Source: Acidobacteriota bacterium (lineage in GTDB: Bacteria > Acidobacteriota > Terriglobia > Acidiferrales > UBA7541). From it: 42,638 nucleotides of DNA. How positions within the stretch are numbered: position 1 is the stretch's first letter; each line of letters begins with the position of its first letter. The stretch spans positions 35,142-77,779 of the forward strand of contig PMAA01000043.1 in the NCBI GenBank assembly GCA_003152355.1. Reading direction: 5' to 3'. The notes beneath the pieces are model-generated. The model did no database searches. It worked only from the letters and a program-made list of their open reading frames with translations, and was not told where the DNA came from. Of the stretch, positions 25,113 through 33,344 are shown piece by piece. Position numbers and translations under genes: made by a program.

Positions 25113-26366
25113 ATGAATGCGGAGATCATCGCCGTCGGCTCGGAACTCCTCACGCCATTTCGCATTGACACAAATTCCCTCTTTTTGACGCGCGAACTAA
25201 ATAAGCTGGGTGTAGACGTGATTCGCAAAGCGGTGGTCGGCGACGACCGCAAGGAATTGCGAAGAGTGCTCCAACAAGCTATGGACGTCGCCGACCTTGT
25301 GGTGTGCTCGGGCGGCCTGGGACCGACCGAAGACGATCTGACGCGCGAAGCGCTCGCTGACACGCTGGGGCGCCGACTCGTTCGCGACGATGAGATCCTG
25401 CGAACGATTCAGGAACGATTCCGGCGATATGGCCGCGCGATGCCCGAGAACAACGCCCGGCAAGCAATGATTCTCGAAGGCGCACAGGCGCTGAGAAATC
25501 CGCGTGGCACGGCACCCGGCCAGTGGATCGAGGTAAAGGGACGCGTTGTTGTGCTGCTTCCTGGCCCGCCGGTTGAACTGGAAGCGATGTTCGCGAATGA
25601 AGTGCGTCCGCGCCTCGAAAAACTAGGTCACCGCCGGCGCCTCTACGTCCGCGATTTGCGCGTCACTGGCTTGCCGGAGTCCGAAGTCGAGCAGCGTGTG
25701 ACTTCGATTTATCGCCAGCATCCTGAGTGTGACGTCACAATCCTGTCGGCGCCGGGTGAAATTCAGCTTCATCCGCGGATCTGGTCCGAAGATGCTGCGG
25801 CAGCGAACAAGACGCTGGACGAAATGGTGAAGGGCTTCGCGCTCGCTCTCGGCGAGAATTTGTTTTCGACGTCGGGCGAATCAATCGAAGAAGTTGTCGG
25901 ACGCGAACTGCAGCAACATCGAGCGACGATTGCGACCGCCGAAAGCTGTACGGGTGGAATGGTTGCGGCGCGGCTGACGAACGTGCCTGGCAGTTCGACG
26001 TATTTCCTCGGCGGAGTGGTGTGCTACAGCAACGATCTGAAGTCGGCTTGGACGGGCGTGTCTCCCGACGTAATCGAGGCCAAAGGGGCGGTGAGCGCGG
26101 AAGTTGCAGTGGCGCTGGCCGAAGGAATTCGGAGAAACACGCGCGCAACCGTTGGCTTGAGCATCACGGGCATCGCCGGGCCGGGCGGTGGAACTCCCGA
26201 GAAGCCCGTGGGTCTCGTCCACATTGGGCTCGCTGACGAAAGAGGAACCAAAGAGCGAGCATTTCAATTTCCCGGCGACCGCGAACGGGTTCGCAGCTTT
26301 GCGACGATTGGGGCGCTGGACATGGTGCGCCGCCATTTTCTGTACGCGGCGCTTGGCAAGGGGTAG
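25113..26366 (+). CDS. cinA: CinA-like protein (nicotinamide-nucleotide amidase family)
   Basis: The 417-residue protein joins an N-terminal MoCF-like domain (about 1-170: EIIAVGSELLTPFRIDTNS, CSGGLGPTEDDLTREA, PGPPVELEAMF) to a C-terminal CinA amidase domain (about 255-415). The latter has the catalytic serine in ATAESCTGGMVAARL and the ITGIAGPGGGTPEKPVGLV motif. The C-terminal domain of homologues deamidates NMN in NAD recycling, while the N-terminal domain can hydrolyse ADP-ribose. Two ATG codons overlap at the start (ATGAATG); the first is used. It overlaps no neighbour and is followed by thpR after three bases. Confidence 0.95.
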   Translation: MNAEIIAVGSELLTPFRIDTNSLFLTRELNKLGVDVIRKAVVGDDRKELRRVLQQAMDVADLVVCSGGLGPTEDDLTREALADTLGRRLVRDDEILRTIQERFRRYGRAMPENNARQAMILEGAQALRNPRGTAPGQWIEVKGRVVVLLPGPPVELEAMFANEVRPRLEKLGHRRRLYVRDLRVTGLPESEVEQRVTSIYRQHPECDVTILSAPGEIQLHPRIWSEDAAAANKTLDEMVKGFALALGENLFSTSGESIEEVVGRELQQHRATIATAESCTGGMVAARLTNVPGSSTYFLGGVVCYSNDLKSAWTGVSPDVIEAKGAVSAEVAVALAEGIRRNTRATVGLSITGIAGPGGGTPEKPVGLVHIGLADERGTKERAFQFPGDRERVRSFATIGALDMVRRHFLYAALGKG

Positions 26367-26369
26367 GAT

Positions 26370-26933
26370 GTGCGCCTGTTCGTTGCGCTCGAAATTCCCG
26401 AAGAAATCCGGCGCGCGCTGGCGGCGTTTATCGAGCGGGTCCGAAACGTAGCGCGGGGCTCGCGCTGGGTGCGCGCGGAAGGACTTCACGTCACGCTGAA
26501 ATTCATCGGCGAAATGCCATCAGAAAAAGTGCCGAACTTGGAGAGGGAGCTCGCCCACGTGCATTTGAGCGCGGCAGTTGATGTGCGCATTCGCGGCGGT
26601 GGATTCTTTCCGACTCAACGCCATCCGCGCGTGTTCTGGATCGGCGTGGAAGCATCGCCGAATCTGGCGGAACTCGCCGCGGCAGTCGATGCTAAGACCC
26701 AAAAATTAGGCGTGGCACCCGAGAATCGCGCGTATTCGCCGCATGTAACTTTGGCACGCTTCAAGAGCGACGACGGACTTCCACAGCTGCGCGACGCGAT
26801 TCGCGGTCTTGAATCACTCGAATTCGGCGAGATGCGCGCGACCGAATTTCACCTGATCAGAAGCGAGCTGCAGCCGGGCGGCAGCCGGTACACTCGCCTG
26901 GCATCGTTTTCGTTCGGCGGGAGCGAATCGTGA
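26370..26933 (+). CDS. thpR: RNA 2',3'-cyclic phosphodiesterase ThpR
   Basis: The 187-residue member of the 2H phosphoesterase family opens 2',3'-cyclic phosphates on RNA or tRNA halves. Two HxTL motifs supply the catalytic histidines: GLHVTLKF (H40) and SPHVTLARF (H125), about 85 residues apart as usual. The start is a GTG at 26370 giving MRLFVALEIPEE, a typical N terminus. Its stop overlaps the plsY start (GTGA). Pairing with cinA is a common gene order. Confidence 0.93.
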   Translation: MRLFVALEIPEEIRRALAAFIERVRNVARGSRWVRAEGLHVTLKFIGEMPSEKVPNLERELAHVHLSAAVDVRIRGGGFFPTQRHPRVFWIGVEASPNLAELAAAVDAKTQKLGVAPENRAYSPHVTLARFKSDDGLPQLRDAIRGLESLEFGEMRATEFHLIRSELQPGGSRYTRLASFSFGGSES

Positions 26934-27541
26934 ACAAACTTCCGTTCATCCCGCTCATCGCGTACGTGCTCGGCTCGATTCCGTTCGGGCTGCTGATCGT
27001 ACTGTCGACGCGCGGCGGCGATGTCCGAAGATCGGGAAGCGGCAACATCGGCGCAACGAACGTAACGCGCACGGCGGGCGCGGTCGCCGGCATTCTCACG
27101 TTTATCCTTGACGCGGCGAAGGGCTATTTCCCCGTTTGGCTAGCCGCGCGCTGGAGCCACGGCAGCGCGCGGTGGCTCACGGCAGCTGCAGTCTGCGTGG
27201 TGTTAGGCCACATGTTTCCGGTATGGCTTGGGTTCCACGGCGGCAAAGGCGTGGCGACCAGCGTTGGCGCATTCATTCCGATTTGCGGCAAGGCGGTGAT
27301 CGTTGCCGTCGTGCTTTGGGTCATCGTGGTCTTTTTTTGGAGATACGTGTCGCTTGGCTCGATCACCGCAGCGGCGGCGATGCCGATTCTCGTTTATCTG
27401 CTCTATGCCCCCGGTCACGCTCCTCCAACGGTTCTCTCGTTTGGAACGATGCTCATCTCCGTCTTGGTGATCTGGAAGCATCGCGAAAACGCGTTACGGA
27501 TCCTGGACGGCACCGAAAGCCGCATTACACCGAAGGAATGA
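26930..27541 (+). CDS. plsY: Glycerol-3-phosphate acyltransferase PlsY
   Basis: Membrane acyltransferase using acyl phosphate to make lysophosphatidic acid, the first step of phospholipid synthesis with PlsX. The protein has 203 residues and five to six helices. Conserved motifs are YVLGSIPFGLL (about 8-18), SGNIGATNVTRTAG (about 36-49), DAAKGYFPV and LGFHGGKGVATSVGA (about 100-114). The start GTG overlaps the thpR stop by four bases. gpsA, whose product makes its substrate, follows after 15 bases. Confidence 0.96.
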   Translation: MNKLPFIPLIAYVLGSIPFGLLIVLSTRGGDVRRSGSGNIGATNVTRTAGAVAGILTFILDAAKGYFPVWLAARWSHGSARWLTAAAVCVVLGHMFPVWLGFHGGKGVATSVGAFIPICGKAVIVAVVLWVIVVFFWRYVSLGSITAAAAMPILVYLLYAPGHAPPTVLSFGTMLISVLVIWKHRENALRILDGTESRITPKE

Positions 27542-27556
27542 AACAGATTTCGCTCG

Positions 27557-28561
27557 ATGAATAAAATCGCGATTATCGGTGCCGGGAGTTGGGGTACGGC
27601 GCTCGCAATCGTGCTGTCGCGCAGCCGTAAGCCGCACGCGATTTCACTTTGGGCGCACGAATCGGAAATTGTCGATTCCGTGCGCGTGCGCCGCGTGAAC
27701 GAAATCTTTCTACCCGGCTTCGAACTACCCGAAGCGGTGTCCGCCACCGACAACATTGCGGAGGCGGTTCAAGGGGCCGGAATCATCCTCGGCGTGATGC
27801 CTTCGCAGCACGCACGCGAGCTCTACTCGCGTATCCTGCCTCTTGTTTCGCCGGGCGCAGCAATTGTGAGCGCAACGAAGGGACTTGAGCCTGAATCACT
27901 GCTTAGAATCAGTGAAGTCGTGGCGCAAGTCGGCTCTGAAACGCAACGGCTGCGCGTGGCAGCAATGTCTGGGCCGTCGTTCGCGCGAGAAGTTGCGTGC
28001 GGAGATCCGACTGCCATCGTGATTGCCTCAAAGGATGCGTCCCTGGCCGCCGAAGTGCAGGAGGAATTTTCCGGGCCGACGTTTCGGCTATACACGAACT
28101 CAGACATCGTGGGCGTTGAACTGGGCGGCGCGATCAAAAACGTAATTGCCATCGCGGCAGGCGTGACCGAAGGCCTCGGATTTGGTCACAACACGCTTGC
28201 GGCACTTATCACGCGTGGCCTGGCGGAAATGAGCCGTCTCGGTATCGCCCTGGGCGGCAAAATGGAGACGATGTCGGGACTCGCGGGGATGGGCGACCTC
28301 GTCCTCACCTGCACTGGATCGCTCAGCCGAAACCGCAGCGTAGGCGTGGAACTCGGTAAGGGACGCAAGCTCGAGGAGATCATCGGCTCGATGCGAATGG
28401 TCGCTGAGGGCGTGCCGACCACGGCTGCAGCTCGGACTCTTGCCAGCCGCATGGGTATCGAAATGCCGATCACACAACAGATGCACGCGGTCCTGTATGA
28501 GGGCCGTGCCCCGCGCGATGCCATCCGCGAGCTCATGGAGCGCCGCCTCAAGGGCGAATAG
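27557..28561 (+). CDS. gpsA: Glycerol-3-phosphate dehydrogenase (NAD(P)+) GpsA
   Basis: Reduces dihydroxyacetone phosphate to sn-glycerol 3-phosphate, the substrate of PlsY encoded just upstream. The 334-residue length is normal. The Rossmann motif IIGAGSWGTALA is at 6-17 and ATKGLEPESL is typical. MSGPSFAREVA and the substrate-binding lysine in ELGGAIKNVIAIAAG follow. The C-terminal domain has GLAGMGDLVLTCTG and MPITQQMHAVLYEG. The protein ends at RRLKGE. The plsY-gpsA pair makes a coherent phospholipid precursor unit. Confidence 0.96.
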   Translation: MNKIAIIGAGSWGTALAIVLSRSRKPHAISLWAHESEIVDSVRVRRVNEIFLPGFELPEAVSATDNIAEAVQGAGIILGVMPSQHARELYSRILPLVSPGAAIVSATKGLEPESLLRISEVVAQVGSETQRLRVAAMSGPSFAREVACGDPTAIVIASKDASLAAEVQEEFSGPTFRLYTNSDIVGVELGGAIKNVIAIAAGVTEGLGFGHNTLAALITRGLAEMSRLGIALGGKMETMSGLAGMGDLVLTCTGSLSRNRSVGVELGKGRKLEEIIGSMRMVAEGVPTTAAARTLASRMGIEMPITQQMHAVLYEGRAPRDAIRELMERRLKGE

Positions 28562-28738
28562 GCCATGGGGCCAGTCATGTCCTCCTGACCTCCCTGCTGG
28601 CCTCCGGAAGGCTTGGTGGGTCGCTTGGGGTGCCAAACCTCGAAAGCCCAGCAGGTTACGCATCGGCCACGCCAGTACTTCAGGTCAGTTGTCTATCGAG
28701 CTCGCACTCCGCTAGCATTTTTCTGCAGGTACAGCTCT

Positions 28739-30508
28739 GTGCAGATACCCGACCTCAAGCCTCTCGGAACGCGCCGGCTCAAGATACTGTGGATCGTGCT
28801 TGCCGCGCTACTGCTCGTCAGCATTGCGCCATTGTGGCTTTATCACCGCGAGGTGCTGCGGCTGAGCGAGGAGAAGCTGCAAGATACCGAGCGCGTCCAG
28901 CAGCAGGAGATCGCGCGCGCAATCGCCGGCGAAATTCTTCAGTTTCAATCGAATCTGCACGAAGAGTTGGCTACCCAGAGGCAATTTATGGCTCTTGGGG
29001 GATGGATTGACGACGTGAATGATCCCGCTCACGCGCCGCCCGTCAGCCGGCTGCTTCAGAGCATCGTCGAGAGCAATTTAAATATTCTCTACGTGACTGC
29101 CGTGAACCGGCAAGCTCGCGGCGAATCTGCTGGAAGCATTCGTGCCGACAAAGATCCGTTCGTGGACGCCACGCTGAAGCGGGCATTCACGGCGAGCATT
29201 CAGCAAGTGAACTTTGTGAGCGAGCCATTTGCTCTGCAACCGAATAACCGGCCTGCTCTCGTGATGTCGGTGCCGCTTTTTTCGGCCGGGCAATTTACGG
29301 GGATGCTCGCCGCGGTTGTGTCGCTCGATCGCGTTGTAGCGCGTTTGCAGGATGCGAGCACGCACGACCGTATCTTCTTCGTGGCCGATATTCACGGTCG
29401 CATCGTGGCGCACGCAAACACGAACGAAATGATTCCGGGATTCGACGTTTCGCAAACTTCGCCGGTCATCCAGAAATTCAAGGAATTGCCGCAAGAATTG
29501 CGTACGACGGCGACAATTCGATTTGTCCAGCCGCAAAAGGACGGGAAGCGACCGGTCGAAATGATCGGGACGTATAGCACGATCCCGGCGCTGCGCTGGG
29601 CTGTGGTCGCACAGCGCAGCATGGAACAAGCGCGAATTGACGCGGGTGTAGATGATCTGACGCGCGAAGCGCTGCGCTTCGTGCTCGGCGCGACGTTCGT
29701 TGCTCTCCTCTTCGGATATCTTTTCGCGCTCGGCATCACCCAACCCATTCAGAGCCTCGTGGCGTCTACGCGCGCGATGAGCCGCGCGGAATTCCACGAG
29801 CGCGTGGAAGTAAGCGGCGCGGCCGAGATCAGCGAACTCGGCGAAACCTTCAACAACATGGCGAACGACATTGAACGCCACGTTGAACATCTGAAGCAAG
29901 CAGCGCAGGAAAACCACGATCTCTTCCTCGGCTCGATCCGAATGCTCTCGGCTGCGATCGATGAAAAGGACCCGTATACACGCGGCCACTCCGGGCGTGT
30001 TGCAAAATATTCGCTGATTATCGGGGAGGGTTTGGGGCTGGAGCCCGACGATCTCGAGCGGGTGAGGATTGCGGCGCTGCTGCACGACGTCGGGAAGATT
30101 GGCGTGGACGATCGCGTGCTGAAGAAGCCGGGCCAACTGACCGCAGAAGAATTCGACCTAATGAAGCAGCACACGATTAAGGGCGCGAACATCATGCGGC
30201 CCGTCGCCAAATTGAACGACGTGTTGCCGGGCATCGAACTGCACCACGAGCGAATAGACGGCAAGGGCTACCCGTACGGCCTACCGGGCGATCAGATTCC
30301 GATGATGGCGCGCATAATCGCCGTCGCGGATACATTCGATGCGATGACGACCAACCGTCCTTACCAATCCGCAATGGAAGTTGACTACGCTCTCGAGCGC
30401 ATCCGGTCGTTCGCGGAAACAAAATTTGATCCGGCAGTGGTCGCGGCGCTTGAATCCGCGATTCATGCCGGAAGGCTCCGTATCAGCGCCACGCTCGTCG
30501 AAGTCTAG
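28739..30508 (+). CDS. Membrane HD-GYP phosphodiesterase with extracytoplasmic sensor and HAMP domains
   Basis: Predicted cyclic di-GMP phosphodiesterase. I use a GTG at 28739 (589 residues); the frame opens at 28613, but the extra 42 residues are not protein-like. A membrane helix (about 16-32) is followed by a Cache-like extracytoplasmic sensor (about 50-310) and a second helix (about 325-345). A HAMP domain comes next (about 347-400, ending ELGETFNNMANDIERHVEHL). The HD-GYP domain has HD at 449-450 (LLHDVGKIG), HHERIDGKG and GYP at 510-512, then DTFDAMTTNRPYQ. All key metal ligands appear present, so an active enzyme is expected. Confidence 0.92.
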   Translation: MQIPDLKPLGTRRLKILWIVLAALLLVSIAPLWLYHREVLRLSEEKLQDTERVQQQEIARAIAGEILQFQSNLHEELATQRQFMALGGWIDDVNDPAHAPPVSRLLQSIVESNLNILYVTAVNRQARGESAGSIRADKDPFVDATLKRAFTASIQQVNFVSEPFALQPNNRPALVMSVPLFSAGQFTGMLAAVVSLDRVVARLQDASTHDRIFFVADIHGRIVAHANTNEMIPGFDVSQTSPVIQKFKELPQELRTTATIRFVQPQKDGKRPVEMIGTYSTIPALRWAVVAQRSMEQARIDAGVDDLTREALRFVLGATFVALLFGYLFALGITQPIQSLVASTRAMSRAEFHERVEVSGAAEISELGETFNNMANDIERHVEHLKQAAQENHDLFLGSIRMLSAAIDEKDPYTRGHSGRVAKYSLIIGEGLGLEPDDLERVRIAALLHDVGKIGVDDRVLKKPGQLTAEEFDLMKQHTIKGANIMRPVAKLNDVLPGIELHHERIDGKGYPYGLPGDQIPMMARIIAVADTFDAMTTNRPYQSAMEVDYALERIRSFAETKFDPAVVAALESAIHAGRLRISATLVEV

Positions 30509-30590
30509 CTTCTCGGGGTCGGCCGCGACATCCGCCCGCTCAGCAAATCCAGCCTTACAGCCCGCGCGTGCGCTTCGAATGCTGCTCCTC

Positions 30591-30599
30591 TGCTAGAAT
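30591..30599 (+). promoter_or_regulatory. Extended -10 promoter of ftsY
   Basis: TGC-TAGAAT is an extended -10 element ending 27 bases before the ftsY ATG and identical to that of the TgpA-like gene. A ribosome site (AAGGCAGG) follows near 30613-30620, so this mRNA should have a normal leader. No clear -35 box. Confidence 0.45.
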
Positions 30600-30626
30600 C
30601 CTTACTTCACAACAAAGGCAGGCTGA

Positions 30627-31568
30627 ATGATTTCCCTGTTTGGAAAACCGGAACATACGCTACTCGAACGGTTGAAAGCTTCGGTCACGAAGACGCGGAC
30701 CGAACTTGCCGCACAAGTCGAGCAGATTCTCACTGGCGACAGGCCGGTGGATCCGGAAGTTCTAGCGCAGCTTGAATCGGCGCTGCTTTCGGCCGACCTC
30801 GGCGTGCGCACGACAAAGGACGTGCTTGCTGCGCTGCGAGCGCAAGTGAACGAGCACAAGCTCGTAGGAGCGTCTGAACTCAAGCAGACTTTGAAGCAGC
30901 AAATCGTCAAGATTCTAGTCGCACCTGTTACGAGCGAGAATGGAGCGGGTGCGGCTGCGCCGCGCGTGATCTTCGTCGTCGGCGTCAACGGCACGGGAAA
31001 GACGACGACGATTGGAAAACTAGCCCACCGCCTCAAGGCCGAGGGACGCAGCGTGGTTCTCTGCGCGGCCGACACATTTCGCGCCGCCGCGATTGAGCAG
31101 CTCGAAATCTGGGCGCGGCGCTCCGGAATCGAGATGATCAAGCAGAAGCCCGGCGCCGATCCTGCGTCGGTGGTGTTTGATGCGTTGAGTGCTGCAAAAG
31201 CGCGCGTGGCCGACGTCGTGATCGTGGACACCGCGGGCCGCCTGCACACGAAATCCAATTTGATGGCCGAGCTCGAAAAAATGAAACGCACGGCCGCAAA
31301 GTTGGTCCCTGGCGCGCCGCATGACGTGCTCCTCGTCCTCGACGCGACGACGGGACAGAACGGCCTTACGCAAGCGCGCGAATTTACGAGCCACGCCGGC
31401 GTGACGGGCATCGTGCTGACGAAGCTCGACGGCACGGCGAAGGGTGGCATTGTTGTCGCGATTTCGCGCGAACTCGGCTTGCCGATTCGCTTCGTCGGGA
31501 CGGGCGAGCAGATAGACGACTTGGTGCCATTTGACGCGCAAACCTACGTCAATTCACTCTTCGACTGA
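30627..31568 (+). CDS. ftsY: Signal recognition particle receptor FtsY
   Basis: SRP-type GTPase that receives ribosome-nascent chain complexes from Ffh at the membrane. The 313-residue protein has only the N domain (about 1-105) and G domain, and lacks the long acidic A domain of E. coli FtsY. G1 is GVNGTGKTTTIGKL (119-132), followed by DTFRAAAIEQLE, DTAGRLHTKSNLM, TKLDGTAKGG and the C-terminal FVGTGEQIDDLVPFD. The presumed ribD start lies inside its 3' end, so the genes are probably co-transcribed. Confidence 0.96.
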   Translation: MISLFGKPEHTLLERLKASVTKTRTELAAQVEQILTGDRPVDPEVLAQLESALLSADLGVRTTKDVLAALRAQVNEHKLVGASELKQTLKQQIVKILVAPVTSENGAGAAAPRVIFVVGVNGTGKTTTIGKLAHRLKAEGRSVVLCAADTFRAAAIEQLEIWARRSGIEMIKQKPGADPASVVFDALSAAKARVADVVIVDTAGRLHTKSNLMAELEKMKRTAAKLVPGAPHDVLLVLDATTGQNGLTQAREFTSHAGVTGIVLTKLDGTAKGGIVVAISRELGLPIRFVGTGEQIDDLVPFDAQTYVNSLFD

Positions 31569-32697
31569 CAAAAAGTCGCGTGATGATTTTTGGATGTCGC
31601 GCGCACTGGAGTTGGCGCGGCGCGGAGTTGCGCTCGCTTCGCCAAATCCAATCGTCGGCGCGGTGATCGTCCGTGCAGGGCGTGTTATCGGAGAAGGATT
31701 TCACACCTACGATGGCCGGAAGCACGCGGAAATCGTCGCGCTCGAACGCGCCGGCTCAGCGGCGCGCGGCGCAACGATTTACGTCAACCTCGAGCCGTGC
31801 TCTCACACCGGCCGCACAGCCCCTTGCTCGCGTGCCATTATCGCTGCCGGAATCAAACGCGTCGTGGCCGCGATTCGCGATCCAAATCCGCTTGTCGCAG
31901 GCGCCGGGTTCCGCGAGCTTCGCGGGGCAGGTATTGAAGTGGATGCCGGGGTCGCCGACGCCGAGGCCCGCGCGCTCAATGAGAGCTTCGCAAAATGGAT
32001 TCGCACGCGTTTGCCGTTTGTTACCCTCAAATCCGCAATGTCGCTGGATGGCAAGATCGCCGCTGCGCGTGGACAGACCACCTCGATAACTTCCTCTGCC
32101 TCACGTGAAGCCGTTCAGAAACTTCGCCACGCTACTGACGCGATTCTCACTGGAATCGGCACAGTGTTGACCGACGATCCGCTGTTGACCGATCGCACAG
32201 GTCTTCCGCGCAGGCGACCCTTGATACGTGCTTTGATGGATTCGAGACTTCGATTGCCGCTTCGTTCGGCCCTGGTAAGATCAGCTCGTGGCGACGTTCT
32301 GATTTTTACTCGCGCTTCCCCCAACTCAGCCAAAGCTCGCGCACTCAGCCGCGCAGGCGTCGAAGTTGTGCGATTGCCAGGGCGCGGCAAGAAACCCGAT
32401 CTTCGCGCAGCGTTAATCGAACTTGGCAAGCGCGAAATTCTCAGCGTGCTGCTGGAAGCGGGAAGTGAATTGAACGGGGCTGCGCTGTCCGCCGGAATCG
32501 TTGATAAGATGTTGCTCTTCATCGCGCCGAAGAGCTTCGGCGCGAGCGACGTAGTTTGGACTCGGTGGCCCCGCGGATCGCGCGTCGCGATACAGCCGTT
32601 GCGCGATATGAAATGCCGCCAGTCTGGCACTGATGTTTTGCTAGAAGGATATTTCAGCGATGTTTACAGGCATCATCGAACACGTCGGAAAAATTGA
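31531..32697 (+). CDS. ribD: Bifunctional riboflavin deaminase/reductase RibD
   Basis: Performs the second and third steps of riboflavin synthesis. The 388-residue protein has a deaminase domain with zinc ligands H65 (KHAEIVA, catalytic E67), C90 and C99 (LEPCSHTGRTAPC). The reductase domain (about 165-375) has LPFVTLKSAMSLDGKIA and LLEAGSELNGAAL. The start is uncertain. The TTG at 31531 overlaps ftsY by 38 bases; the ATG at 31594 would begin MSRALELARRG, but RibD proteins usually have several residues before that methionine. It overlaps ribE by 38 bases. Confidence 0.94.
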   Translation: MTRKPTSIHSSTDKKSRDDFWMSRALELARRGVALASPNPIVGAVIVRAGRVIGEGFHTYDGRKHAEIVALERAGSAARGATIYVNLEPCSHTGRTAPCSRAIIAAGIKRVVAAIRDPNPLVAGAGFRELRGAGIEVDAGVADAEARALNESFAKWIRTRLPFVTLKSAMSLDGKIAAARGQTTSITSSASREAVQKLRHATDAILTGIGTVLTDDPLLTDRTGLPRRRPLIRALMDSRLRLPLRSALVRSARGDVLIFTRASPNSAKARALSRAGVEVVRLPGRGKKPDLRAALIELGKREILSVLLEAGSELNGAALSAGIVDKMLLFIAPKSFGASDVVWTRWPRGSRVAIQPLRDMKCRQSGTDVLLEGYFSDVYRHHRTRRKN

Positions 32698-33313
32698 AGT
32701 GCTCGATCTTTCGAATGACGGCGGCCGCCTACGCGTCAATATTTCGGGCGCATGGGACGAAACCGCGCCGCTGAAAGTCAGCGACAGTATCGCGGTGAAT
32801 GGCTGCTGCCTCACCGTCGTCGAGTGCGATGCGGATCACTTTGCGGCGGATCTCTCCGGCGAAACGCTTCGCCGCACTTCGCTTGGCGAGAAGAAGCCCG
32901 GTGCGCCGGTGAATCTCGAGCGGCCGTTAATAGCGAGCGCCCGCCTCGGCGGACACTTTGTTCAAGGCCACGTGGACACGGTTGGCAGTGCCACGCGGCT
33001 CGTTCGCGAAGGCGATAGTTGGTGGCTTTCGGTGCGCGTACCAGAAGATTTCCGCCGCTATGTGACCGAGAAGGGCTCAATCGCGATCGATGGAATCAGT
33101 CTGACGGTCGCGCGGTGGCAAGATAGCGTCGCCGATTTCGCGATTATTCCGTTCACGTACGAACAGACCTCCGTTCACGCGCTGACAATCGGAGATTCCG
33201 TGAACATTGAATGCGACATCCTTGCGAAATACGTCGAGTCGCTCATCGAGGCGCGCCACGGACAACCGGCGCCGCGCGTAACCGTGAATGAACTGATAGA
33301 GCAAGGCTTCTAG
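32660..33313 (+). CDS. ribE: Riboflavin synthase alpha chain RibE
   Basis: Dismutates two 6,7-dimethyl-8-ribityllumazine molecules to riboflavin. The 217-residue protein has two lumazine-binding repeats. Repeat 1 (about 1-97) opens MFTGIIEHVGKIE and includes VNGCCLTVV and FAADLSGETLRRTSLG. Repeat 2 (about 98-200) has GGHFVQGHVDTVG and IDGISLTVA. It starts within the last 38 bases of ribD. ribBA and ribH, often next in such operons, are absent; an oxidoreductase follows instead. Confidence 0.96.
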   Translation: MFTGIIEHVGKIEVLDLSNDGGRLRVNISGAWDETAPLKVSDSIAVNGCCLTVVECDADHFAADLSGETLRRTSLGEKKPGAPVNLERPLIASARLGGHFVQGHVDTVGSATRLVREGDSWWLSVRVPEDFRRYVTEKGSIAIDGISLTVARWQDSVADFAIIPFTYEQTSVHALTIGDSVNIECDILAKYVESLIEARHGQPAPRVTVNELIEQGF

Positions 33314-33344
33314 CGCAAGCAACCCTGAAAGAGCGGCACCGCAA

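Noticed and set aside
28613-28738. Upstream ATG start of the HD-GYP protein
   Set aside because: Adds 42 residues with no signal or domain character before the first membrane helix; the GTG at 28739 is better placed.
28562-28738. Cyclic di-GMP-I riboswitch or small SRP RNA
   Set aside because: Short matches only (CAAACC, ACGCA, CCGGAAGG). The conserved paired regions and the AGCAGC element of SRP RNA are not present.
29078-30136. Long minus-strand ORF (352 codons) opposite the HD-GYP gene
   Set aside because: Arg/His-rich shadow of a well-supported gene on the plus strand; no family features. The same applies to other long antisense frames, such as 15751-16653, 17271-18035, 3221-4033 and 21340-22170.
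31531-32697. Equal 38-base overlaps ftsY/ribD and ribD/ribE as a programmed feature
   Set aside because: The first overlap depends on an uncertain TTG start, so the match in length is probably coincidental.
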